A DNA stretch of 64,000 nucleotides from an uncultured Bacteroidales bacterium. GTDB lineage: Bacteria > Bacteroidota > Bacteroidia > Bacteroidales > F082. Both the position numbers and the translations under genes were made by a program. Location of the stretch: assembly GCA_946407975.1 (NCBI GenBank), contig CAMJQC010000004.1, positions 17,836-81,835 of the forward strand. The letters run 5' to 3'. The notes beneath the pieces are model-generated. The model was not told the DNA's origin. It made no database searches and worked only from the letters and a program-made list of their open reading frames with translations. Shown piece by piece: positions 47,247 through 56,019 of this stretch (positions are counted from its first letter, which is position 1; every line of letters starts with the position of its first letter).

Positions 47247-49601
47247 TTAGAAGGTTAAGGTGAGACCTATGCTCGGCAGGATGGGCAGCTGATAGACTTC
47301 TTCGCTCGTGATGAGGTTGACGTAGAAGATGTTGTTTCGGTTATAGATGTTGGTGACGCTGAAATCGGCCTCAAGTATGGTGCGCTCGCTGAAGTAGAAC
47401 TTGCGTTTTACATCCAGGTCTAAACGGTGGTAGGTGGGCAGACGGCCTTCGTTAAGTTCACCGTAAACGACACCCATGTCGCCGTTAGTAGTGGTGTAAT
47501 CGAAGTTGATTCCATCTTGGAAGGAGAAGTATTCATAATAGCCTTGGACCTGGGTAAAGGGGAAGCCCGTGCCGAAGTTCCATCGGCCGCTGAATTCCCA
47601 CTGACGTTTGTCGCCAGCCGTGTAGGTCACGATGGTGTTGATATTGTGACGACGATCAAAGTGAGGCGCGTAGTCTTTGAGGAGAACTTCGTTGCCTTCG
47701 ATTTTTTCATATTGTCTGTTGACAAATCCGAGCGCATATACGGCCCAGACGTACCATCTCTTGTTTTCGAACTTCAACGAGAGGTCAAATCCGTAAGCAG
47801 AGCCTTTCTCAACGATGAAGTCCTTGGTCAACAGCTCAGCTATGTGATCGTCGGCAGCTTCGAATACATCACCGAAGTTATAAAGCTTATTACGGTTGAT
47901 GTTGGTGAGCTGGTTGAAGTCTTTGTAGTAGCCTTCCAAATTGAGGGTGACTTGCTTGCCGAGGTCGAACTCAGTACCTAAGATGGCGTGGTTGGCTTTT
48001 TGGAGATAGGATCTGATGGGTTGTCCGTTGAAGGTTTCTGGCAGGTTGTCAATGCCCGAAAGGAAGCCGTAGAACAGGTTGACGACATCGCGGTCACTGG
48101 TGGCGGCAACGAAGTTCTGGGAATACATTCCGGCGGCGGCCTTCAGCCTCAACCAGTCGTTGACGTTGTATTTCATAGCTAGGCGAGGTTCGGGTGAGAT
48201 GTCGGGCAACGAGGCATACCACTGCAAGCGGAAACTGGGCTCTAACAACAGTTTGCCAATGGTGGTCTTGTATTTCACGAAGGCGCCGATCTCGGTGGAG
48301 TTCTCTTTGGCTGTGATTTTCTTGTGGCCGTATGTGCTGTAGGTGACGTAGTCGGTCGTATAGCCTAACACTTCGATACCGTATTTGATGGTGCTCTTGC
48401 CCAAGAAATAGCTGAAGTCGAAGTTCATGTTGAAACCGTTGATGGTGCTGGTCCTGTCAGGGTTGAACTGCTCTTTCATCCTGGACTTATAGCTGGAATA
48501 GGCCACGGTGCCCTCGATCATCACAGGGTGTTTGCCAGGGATGATGAGGAAATTGGTGCCGCCGCCAAAAGAGTTCCAGCCGAAGTCGGAAAGCGACATG
48601 TAGTTGTTCACCTGGTCGTTGAACGAGAAACCAAACAGGTTGACTTTACTGCCGTTTGGGGCATTCAGGGAGATCTTGCCATAGACGTCCTGATAGTTGA
48701 AAGGCAATCCTATTTCGGAAGCATAGCTGTAGATGGCTTTGCTGGTTTGTTCCAGATAGGAGTTTTTGGCGGAAAGGACAAAGGTCGCAGCGGCTTCATC
48801 GGGGGTCTTGGCTTTTTTGAGTGGTCCTTCCAATGTGATCTTGGTGCCGAAGGTGCTTCCGCCTATCTTGCCTGTGAAACGGTTTTTGTTACCGTCACGG
48901 GTGGAGATGTCCATGATGGATGAGATACGGCCACCGTGTTCAGCGCCAAAACCTCCCGTGTAGACCTCGGCGTTACGGATGATGTCGGTGTCGAATACGG
49001 AGAAAAGGCCGATGGAGTGGAAGGGGTTGTAGACGACCATGCCGTCAAGCAACACTTTGTTTTGGATGGGCGAACCGCCACGGATATAGAGCTGACCGCC
49101 TTGGTCACCCGTGAAGATGACGCCTGGGATGACCTGCAGGTATTGCGCCAGGTCGGCCTGACCTCCAATGCTCGGAATCTTGGTGATAGTCTTAGGCGTG
49201 ACCGTGATGACGGAAGTCTTGGTCTCGGTACGGGCCTCGATCTTGTCAGCCGTGATGGTGACAGTCTCAAGGTTGAGACTGGTAGCCTTTAAGTAGTATT
49301 TTTTGTTGATCGATTGTCCTTTGGAAAGCGTGATGTTTTCTCTGATGGTGTCATATCCAACGCTGGTGACCAAAAGGGTATATCTGCCATCAGGGATGCG
49401 GCTGATGTCAAAGTGACCGTTTTCGTCGGTCGATCCACCGATGGTAGTGCCTTTAAGATAGACATTACAGTACATGACGGGTTCACCTGTCGATTCTTCA
49501 TAGACAAAACCTTTGATGTTGTTGTTTTGGGCAACAGCAGCTATGGTAATGAAAAGGACCAACGTGGTGAGGCAGAGTCTTCTGAGTAGTTGATGCAGCA
49601 T
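47247..49601 (-). CDS. TonB-dependent receptor with carboxypeptidase-regulatory-like N-terminal domain
   Basis: IKGFVYEESTGEPVMYCNVYLKGTTIGGSTDENGHFDIS; plug LAQYLQVIPGVIFTGDQGGQLYIRGGSPIQNKVLLDGM; C-terminal LPILPSIGLTLTF. Confidence 0.92.
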   Translation of the reverse strand: MLHQLLRRLCLTTLVLFITIAAVAQNNNIKGFVYEESTGEPVMYCNVYLKGTTIGGSTDENGHFDISRIPDGRYTLLVTSVGYDTIRENITLSKGQSINKKYYLKATSLNLETVTITADKIEARTETKTSVITVTPKTITKIPSIGGQADLAQYLQVIPGVIFTGDQGGQLYIRGGSPIQNKVLLDGMVVYNPFHSIGLFSVFDTDIIRNAEVYTGGFGAEHGGRISSIMDISTRDGNKNRFTGKIGGSTFGTKITLEGPLKKAKTPDEAAATFVLSAKNSYLEQTSKAIYSYASEIGLPFNYQDVYGKISLNAPNGSKVNLFGFSFNDQVNNYMSLSDFGWNSFGGGTNFLIIPGKHPVMIEGTVAYSSYKSRMKEQFNPDRTSTINGFNMNFDFSYFLGKSTIKYGIEVLGYTTDYVTYSTYGHKKITAKENSTEIGAFVKYKTTIGKLLLEPSFRLQWYASLPDISPEPRLAMKYNVNDWLRLKAAAGMYSQNFVAATSDRDVVNLFYGFLSGIDNLPETFNGQPIRSYLQKANHAILGTEFDLGKQVTLNLEGYYKDFNQLTNINRNKLYNFGDVFEAADDHIAELLTKDFIVEKGSAYGFDLSLKFENKRWYVWAVYALGFVNRQYEKIEGNEVLLKDYAPHFDRRHNINTIVTYTAGDKRQWEFSGRWNFGTGFPFTQVQGYYEYFSFQDGINFDYTTTNGDMGVVYGELNEGRLPTYHRLDLDVKRKFYFSERTILEADFSVTNIYNRNNIFYVNLITSEEVYQLPILPSIGLTLTF

Positions 49602-49764
49602 GGCGCTTAAAAGTATTTTACTGATTTTTAATATGCTAAGTAATCGTTCCGTAAGGAATTAATTCGCAAAAATATAAAAAAGACAACAACCTTTGTTTGT
49701 TTTTGTCTGTTTTTTCTGAGCAAAAACAAATTATAGCAAAATGACATTTAAAATAGGGGTGGCC

Positions 49765-49799
49765 AAAAAAGAAAAAAGCACGGACGACAGCCCGTGCTT
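49765..49799 (-). terminator. Terminator of the pspC-like/liaF-like operon
   Basis: Minus strand: AAGCACGG GCTGTCGT CCGTGCTTTTTTC. Confidence 0.85.
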
Positions 49800-49820
49800 A
49801 ACCTTTCTTATGATGGCAGA

Positions 49821-50789
49821 TTAATCTGTTTCGTATCGGCTGACGCTGATGGTGGATACGCCGCAGTCGAACGTGATGAAGATTTTGTGTTCGGATTCGT
49901 TGAAGCCGGGAGTCTGGTAAAGGCCTTTATTGACCATGGTGAAACCCGGGAAGTCCTTGCTGGTGAGAGCGGATTCGACGCTGATGCGGCATCCCATGCT
50001 GCTAGGAACTTCGATATTGATGTCGGATACACCGGAATCGACATCGAGAGTGATGTCGGTCCCATTGTCAGCTAAGAGTATGTTCATTTTGCAAGCTCCG
50101 GCATCGATGTCAACATGGTTGATCCGGTAGGGTCTGAGGTCAAGGTCGCAGTCGGAAGCACCTGTGTCGATGTTGAGGTCCCAAGCGGGATGGTCGCTCA
50201 TGGCAATAGAGAGCTCGTTTTTGATTTTATTCGATTTGTTGTTCACATTTCCTTTCCCTTTGACAAATACATTGGCGACTTTGTCATTTGTTTCTGTCCT
50301 GAAGTTGTACTTGGCGAAACTGCTTGTGCTGTTGACCGTCACCAGTTCGGCACAAGGGGGAAGGATTTCGAGGTTGCCAGCTCCAAAATCAATGTCGAGC
50401 GTAGCTTTTTTATAATCTCCGTAAGGTTCAGAGAAATGTTCCGAGATGAGACCTTGCTTGTCAGCATCCCATTCTTCCTCGTCTTTGGAATTGTCATTGT
50501 CGTTGTCCCAATCCCAGTTTCTGAAAAGGGAAGATAAAGAGTAACGATTGGCATGGTTGACGGCTTCGTTGTGATAGAGCAGTACGGAGGCCCCCATGGT
50601 TAACAAGAGCAGGATGGCCTTCAGATAATCCTTCACGGGCAAGATGGCGATGCCGATGAGGATGAGTATAAAGGGCCAAAGACGGGAGGCGATGCGCCAG
50701 CTGAAATCTATGACATTAAGTGCGCCTAGCAAGGCGATGATACCGATGAAAAGGACAATTAGTCCAAGGAATAAGTTTCTACTTTTCAT
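49821..50789 (-). CDS. LiaF-like / DUF5668 membrane protein with adhesin-like beta domain
   Basis: Four N-terminal TMs (LFLGLIVLFIGIIALLGALNVI, LWPFILILIGIAILP); C-terminal DITLDVDSGVSDINIEVPSSMGCRISVESALTSKDFPGF. Confidence 0.8.
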   Translation of the reverse strand: MKSRNLFLGLIVLFIGIIALLGALNVIDFSWRIASRLWPFILILIGIAILPVKDYLKAILLLLTMGASVLLYHNEAVNHANRYSLSSLFRNWDWDNDNDNSKDEEEWDADKQGLISEHFSEPYGDYKKATLDIDFGAGNLEILPPCAELVTVNSTSSFAKYNFRTETNDKVANVFVKGKGNVNNKSNKIKNELSIAMSDHPAWDLNIDTGASDCDLDLRPYRINHVDIDAGACKMNILLADNGTDITLDVDSGVSDINIEVPSSMGCRISVESALTSKDFPGFTMVNKGLYQTPGFNESEHKIFITFDCGVSTISVSRYETD

Positions 50790-51201
50790 AGTTGTTCTTT
50801 TTTGAAAGTGGGAGGATGAGCAGTAATCCGATGGCTATTAAGATGATGGGCCATAGCGTATGCCAGTTGAATCGAGGCACGAGATTGCCGAGGAGGAATA
50901 GACATCCTAAAAGGATAAGTGCGATGCCTCCAATCAGGCCACCCCTGTTCTCATCTTTAACAGGAACGGGTTGCCCTTGCTGGTCGTTTACGAATTGTTC
51001 TGCCTTTATGCCTCTGTCGGCGGGCAAAATGATCCATAGGATAAGGTAGATGAGAAATCCTGAGCCGCCAGCGAGAAAGAAGACGACAAAAAGAATCCTG
51101 ATGATGGTGGGGTCGACGCCCAGCATGTCTCCTAATCCAGAGCAAACGCCACCTATGACTTTATTCTGGATGTTGCGATGTAGTCTTTTTTGATTGTCCA
51201 T
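50779..51201 (-). CDS. PspC-domain protein
   Basis: RLHRNIQNKVIGGVCSGLGDMLGVDPTIIRILFVVFFLAGGSGFLIYLILWIILP. Confidence 0.93.
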   Translation of the reverse strand: MDNQKRLHRNIQNKVIGGVCSGLGDMLGVDPTIIRILFVVFFLAGGSGFLIYLILWIILPADRGIKAEQFVNDQQGQPVPVKDENRGGLIGGIALILLGCLFLLGNLVPRFNWHTLWPIILIAIGLLLILPLSKKNNYEK

Positions 51202-51361
51202 TTTATTACTGATGTTTGTTGCTATACGATTGTTCGTGTCTTTTGTTACAAAAGTTGTGCAAAAATGTGCATATTTTTTAAAAGTGGCCAGTTTTTTTTA
51301 AGGTTGCAACCTTGCAACTGCCCAAAATTGCTTTTCTTTGGGGTCGCAAATCGGAATCTTT

Positions 51362-53656
51362 ATGAGAAAGACTTTTTTGGTATTATTAATGGTGCTGTCT
51401 GCACTTGTTTTGAATGCTCAAGATAAGGCCACGAAAAGGTTGCTACAGGATTATGAAAAATCGAAGCCTGCTTTTGAAGCGGCGTATAGGGTTTTCCCGA
51501 CGATTCCCCAAGGATTGCTTGAAGCGGTTTCGTATACCAATACCCATTTCCATCATTTGACGGATGCCGACTATGGCTTTGACGATTCTACGGCGATGCC
51601 TCGCAGTTATGGCCTGATGGGCCTGGTGATGGATGGCAAGAACTGCTTCCGTGAGAATCTGCATGTGATCGCCAAATTGTCAGGCATTCCCGAAACGGAT
51701 ATTTTGACCGATCCAGCAAAGAACGTTCTGGCTTATGCAGCAGCCTTTTCGAATTTGTTGGAAGATAAGGAGGGAAGCGATTTTAAGCATTGCCTTACTG
51801 TAGTGGAAGACCTTTCAGAACTGCCTGTGGGAGGTGAAAAAGACGCTTTCGTCATGAACACGATGCTGTATTCGGTTTGCAATTTCCTTAATGATGAGAA
51901 AAAGGCGAGCTTGTGTGGCTTCGTTCCCTATGCTTTAGACCTGAAATCTGTCTTTGGTGATGAATTGCCTCTGCTTTCGGCTCGAATTCTTCGGGTGAAG
52001 GATGGCCCCGATTATCCTGGTGCCATTTGGAATCCTGCTCCAGAGTGCAATTTCAGCGAACGCAGCGATACGACGGTAATCAGCTCGGTGGTCGTCCATT
52101 ATACGGAAGGCTCATATGCCGGTAGCATCAGCTGGTTCTTGAACTGCGATTCACAGGTTTCGGCGCATTATGTCATCCGTTCGTCGGATGGACAGATTAC
52201 CCAGATGGTGAGAGAGGCTGACAAGGCGTGGCATGCCCGCACCGCCAACGCCTATTCCATTGGCATTGAGCATGAGGCTTATGGTGATATTGTCAGTTAT
52301 TTTACGCCAGAGATGTATGGCGCGTCGGCTGATTTGGTGCGTGACATCTGCCAACGGCATGAACCCATCCTTTCGCATAGGGTCTTCTATCGCGATACGC
52401 TCGACAGCGGAATCTGTTTAAATAATGGGCTGCACGACCTCGGCGGCGAGACGTCCTGTGTCAAGATCCGTGGGCATCAGCATTATCCCAATCAGTCGCA
52501 TACCGACCCTGGCCCTTATTGGGACTGGAATTACTACTATAAGCTGATCAACCAGGGAACGGAGATGGAGATTCTGGAAGGGGAGTCGGGAGTCTTGAAT
52601 CACCAAGACTATCCTGACGACGAGCGCAGGCTGTGGCTGGTACGTGTGCCGCTGGGCCATATCGTGCAAATGAATTTCGAGTCGTTTGAACTGGAGACGG
52701 ATTATGATTTCTTATGGATATATGATGGGGAAGATGAATTTGCGCCTAAGATCGGCCGATGGAACACGCAAAGCCCGGGTACTGTGATATCCACTGGCAA
52801 TGTCATGTGTCTGGAGTTTCGTTCCGATTGCTTCACTACGGCGGCGGGATGGCGCGCTACATGGCGTGCTGTGGAACCTGTCCCTGTTGAGAGTATTACT
52901 ATCGAACCTGCTCTGGCTGAGGTGATAATGGTTGAAGGACAGCAGCAGTTCATGGCACGGGTCCTTCCCGACGACGCCACCTTTAAAAAGGTCAGATGGT
53001 CGGTGAGCGACGAAAACGTCATTACCGTCGACAGAAATGGGCTGGTCAGGCCGGTTAATGTGGGCAATGCTACGGTTACCGCTACCTCAGCCGTTTATCC
53101 GGAACGCTCGGCTACGGCTTATGTCACCGTCCTACCGTGTCCTGTGGCCAGTATTGCTTTATATCCTACTGTTGTGGAGATGAATGTGGGCGACACCGTT
53201 GTTTTCACGGCGACACTCCATCCAGAATATGCTACAAATCAGCATGTCACTTGGAGAATTAACGATGAAACGGTTGCAAGCATTCGTGCAGTCAATAGCG
53301 ATGAGCTCAGTTGCACGGTGGAAGGAATGCTGGGTGGAAAAGTCCATCTCTCCGTCATCACTGAAGACGGTCAGCATTTGGCTTTAGCTGACATTTCTGT
53401 TAATGCGTCACCTGACCCCTTTATCGTTGGCGTGTTTCCCAATCCCGTCAGCGACTTGCTGCATGTCAACGTAGCGGAAACGGGATTGATAGACATTGAA
53501 GTCTATGACGCATATGGCAATTGCCTGTTGACGGATCGCTTTCAGAAAACAATGGATATCGACGTGAGTCAATGGCGTTCGGGCGTGTACTTCTTACGTT
53601 ATGGCCCCGCTTTTCAAGAAAAGCAATTGATTAAAATTGTGAAAGTTACACCTTGA
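51362..53656 (+). CDS. Secreted N-acetylmuramoyl-L-alanine amidase (Amidase_2) with CUB-like, Big_2-like and T9SS type A domains
   Basis: VVHYTEGSYAGSISWFLNCDSQVSAHYVIRSSDGQITQMVREADKAWHA; NFESFELETDYDFLWIYDG...LEFRSDCFTTAAGWRATW; VRWSVSDENVITVDRNGLVRPVNVGNATVTATS; CTD VFPNPVSDLLHVNVAETGLIDIEVYDAYGN. Confidence 0.85.
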   Translation: MRKTFLVLLMVLSALVLNAQDKATKRLLQDYEKSKPAFEAAYRVFPTIPQGLLEAVSYTNTHFHHLTDADYGFDDSTAMPRSYGLMGLVMDGKNCFRENLHVIAKLSGIPETDILTDPAKNVLAYAAAFSNLLEDKEGSDFKHCLTVVEDLSELPVGGEKDAFVMNTMLYSVCNFLNDEKKASLCGFVPYALDLKSVFGDELPLLSARILRVKDGPDYPGAIWNPAPECNFSERSDTTVISSVVVHYTEGSYAGSISWFLNCDSQVSAHYVIRSSDGQITQMVREADKAWHARTANAYSIGIEHEAYGDIVSYFTPEMYGASADLVRDICQRHEPILSHRVFYRDTLDSGICLNNGLHDLGGETSCVKIRGHQHYPNQSHTDPGPYWDWNYYYKLINQGTEMEILEGESGVLNHQDYPDDERRLWLVRVPLGHIVQMNFESFELETDYDFLWIYDGEDEFAPKIGRWNTQSPGTVISTGNVMCLEFRSDCFTTAAGWRATWRAVEPVPVESITIEPALAEVIMVEGQQQFMARVLPDDATFKKVRWSVSDENVITVDRNGLVRPVNVGNATVTATSAVYPERSATAYVTVLPCPVASIALYPTVVEMNVGDTVVFTATLHPEYATNQHVTWRINDETVASIRAVNSDELSCTVEGMLGGKVHLSVITEDGQHLALADISVNASPDPFIVGVFPNPVSDLLHVNVAETGLIDIEVYDAYGNCLLTDRFQKTMDIDVSQWRSGVYFLRYGPAFQEKQLIKIVKVTP

Positions 53657-53701
53657 CGCAAACTATTTCCTTGAAACGATTGCTCGTGTCTTTCTATTTT
53701 G

Positions 53702-53709
53702 TATCTTTG
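53702..53709 (+). promoter_or_regulatory. iorA -7 element TATCTTTG with TTG at 53680-53682
   Basis: TTG-N19-TATCTTTG, ~40 nt upstream of the iorA ATG. Confidence 0.55.
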
Positions 53710-53748
53710 TGGCAAATGAAATATTGTTGAAAGATATAAAATAATCAC

Positions 53749-55329
53749 ATGGAGAAATTATTGTTATTAGGCGATGAAGCCATAGCTCAAGGCTTTATCG
53801 ATGCCGGAGGCAGTGCTATCAACAGTTATCCAGGCACGCCTTCCACCCAAATCACGGAATACGTCATCAATTCGAAGCAAGCCAAGGAACTGGGCGTCAG
53901 AGCCAATTGGTGCGCTAATGAGAAGACGGCTCTCGAGGCTTCCATCGGCGTGGCTTATGCTGGCAAACGTGCCATGACCTGTATGAAGCATGTGGGCCTT
54001 AATGTCTGTGGCGACCCCTTTATGAATGCCGCCATCATCGGCACGAAAGGCGTTTTGGTTGTCGTAGCCGACGATCCGAGCATGTTCTCTTCGCAGGATG
54101 AACAAGATAGCCGTTTCTATGGCCATTGGGCCATGATCCCAATGCTGGAGCCATCCAATCAACAGGAAGCTTACGATATGGTGCATTACGGTTACGATTT
54201 GAGCGAACAGCTGGGTACCCCGGTGCTGTATCGTATCCCGACCCGTTTAGCCCACAGCCGTGCCGGCGTGGTGCGTAAGCCTGTCCGCAAGCAGAATGAT
54301 TTGACGGAACCTGCCGATGCCAAATCGTTCGTGTTGCTGCCCGCCAATGCCAAACGACTCTATCGTGACCTGATCGACAAGCAGCCTGCTTTCAGCAAGG
54401 CTTCTGAAGAATCTGGTTACAACAAATACTATGACGGACCGAACAAAAAGCTGGGCATCATTACTACTGGCATTGCTTATAACTATTTGATGGAGAACTT
54501 CGCTGACGGCAAGTGCCCTTATCCGGTAGTGAAAGTGACGCAGTATCCGTTGCCGTATAATATGATTAACAAGCTCTACGACGAGTGTGACCAGATTCTC
54601 GTACTTGAAGACGGTCAGCCTTTCGTTGAAGAACTGATCAAGGGCTTCCTTGGCAAAGGCAAGAAGGTGATGGGTCGTCTAGACGAGACCATTCGTCGCG
54701 ATGGCGAACTGAATGCAGAAAAGGTCGCTAAGGCGCTCGGCATGAAGGCTGCTGGTGAATTTACTGTTCCTCAAGTCGTTGTGAATCGTCCTCCGGCGCT
54801 CTGTCAGGGTTGCCCTCATACCGATAGCTACACAGCATTGAATGCTGTTATGGCCAATCATAAAGGAGGCAAGGTCTTCGGCGACATCGGTTGCTATACC
54901 TTGGGATTCAACATGGGTGCCATCAATACGACGGTATGCATGGGCGCTTCCATCACCATGGCGAAAGGCGCCAGCGAGGTGGGCATCTTCCCGAGTGTGG
55001 CAGTCATCGGAGACGGCACTTTCGGTCACAGCGGTCTGACAGGTCTCATGGACTGCGTCAACGAGAAAGCCAATGTGGTGGTCATGATTCTTGACAACGA
55101 CATCACGGCCATGACGGGAGGTCAGCCTTCGTCAGCTCATAACAAGATCCGCCGCATCTGCGAAGGCCTTGGCGTTGAACCCGAACACATCCGCGATATC
55201 GTCCCATTGCCGAAGAATCATGAAGAAAACGTGAAGATCATCGAGGAAGAGGTGAACTACAACGGCGTTTCGGTCATCATCCCGCACCGTACCTGTATCG
55301 TTGAACTGAAGAAGCACATGAAGAAATAA
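53749..55329 (+). CDS. iorA: Indolepyruvate:ferredoxin oxidoreductase alpha subunit, short form
   Basis: SYPGTPSTQITEYVI; PPALCQGCPHTDSYTALNAV; GDIGCYTLGFNMGAINTTVCMGASITMAKG; GDGTFGHSGLTGLMDCV. Confidence 0.92.
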   Translation: MEKLLLLGDEAIAQGFIDAGGSAINSYPGTPSTQITEYVINSKQAKELGVRANWCANEKTALEASIGVAYAGKRAMTCMKHVGLNVCGDPFMNAAIIGTKGVLVVVADDPSMFSSQDEQDSRFYGHWAMIPMLEPSNQQEAYDMVHYGYDLSEQLGTPVLYRIPTRLAHSRAGVVRKPVRKQNDLTEPADAKSFVLLPANAKRLYRDLIDKQPAFSKASEESGYNKYYDGPNKKLGIITTGIAYNYLMENFADGKCPYPVVKVTQYPLPYNMINKLYDECDQILVLEDGQPFVEELIKGFLGKGKKVMGRLDETIRRDGELNAEKVAKALGMKAAGEFTVPQVVVNRPPALCQGCPHTDSYTALNAVMANHKGGKVFGDIGCYTLGFNMGAINTTVCMGASITMAKGASEVGIFPSVAVIGDGTFGHSGLTGLMDCVNEKANVVVMILDNDITAMTGGQPSSAHNKIRRICEGLGVEPEHIRDIVPLPKNHEENVKIIEEEVNYNGVSVIIPHRTCIVELKKHMKK

Positions 55330-55354
55330 GTTGAATTTTTAAAATGGAATCAAT

Positions 55355-55927
55355 ATGAAAAAAGATATAGTTCTCTGTGGCGTTGGCGGTGATGGTATCG
55401 TGTCAGTCGCCAAGATCATTTCTGATGCCGCCCTTAACATGGGCATGAACATCAAGCAGTCCGAAATCCACGGCATGTCGCAGCGCGGCGGATCTGTGTT
55501 TTCACACCTCCGCATTTCAGATAACGAGATTTATGCCGATGTCATCCCGGAAGGACAAGCCGACATCATCCTCTCTTCCGAACCGATGGAAGCCTTACGC
55601 TATTTGCCTTGGCTGGCTAAGGAAGGCTGGGTCATCACCAACTCTGATCCTTTCGTGAATATCAAGAACTATCCTGATATGGCTGTGATTAATGCCGAAC
55701 TGGGCAAGTTGGAGCATGTCGTGGCTTTCGATGCCAATGCCATTGCCAAGGAGTTGAAAGCCCGTTCCAACATGGTGCTTTTGGGCGCTACGGTGCCTTA
55801 TCTCGGCATCGAGATGAGCAAAGTGGAAGAGGCCATCGCCCATATCTTTGGCAGAAAAGGTCAGGATGTGGTCGACTTGAACCTCCAGGCTGTCCGCGCA
55901 GGATACGCTCAAGCGACAGAAAAATAA
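55355..55927 (+). CDS. iorB: Indolepyruvate:ferredoxin oxidoreductase beta subunit
   Basis: KKDIVLCGVGGDGIVSVAKIISDAALNMGMNIKQSEIHGMSQRGGSVFSHLRIS. Confidence 0.93.
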   Translation: MKKDIVLCGVGGDGIVSVAKIISDAALNMGMNIKQSEIHGMSQRGGSVFSHLRISDNEIYADVIPEGQADIILSSEPMEALRYLPWLAKEGWVITNSDPFVNIKNYPDMAVINAELGKLEHVVAFDANAIAKELKARSNMVLLGATVPYLGIEMSKVEEAIAHIFGRKGQDVVDLNLQAVRAGYAQATEK

Positions 55928-55966
55928 TCGATGGGTTTTACAATAAACTAATAGACCGTCCGTATA

Positions 55967-55997
55967 ATATAGAGGTGCTGTGCACCTCTATATTTTT
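55967..55997 (+). terminator. iorAB terminator
   Basis: ATATAGAGGTGC TGT GCACCTCTATAT TTTT, perfect 12-bp stem. Confidence 0.85.
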
Positions 55998-56019
55998 GTA
56001 ATAATTTGAGAAAAAACTC

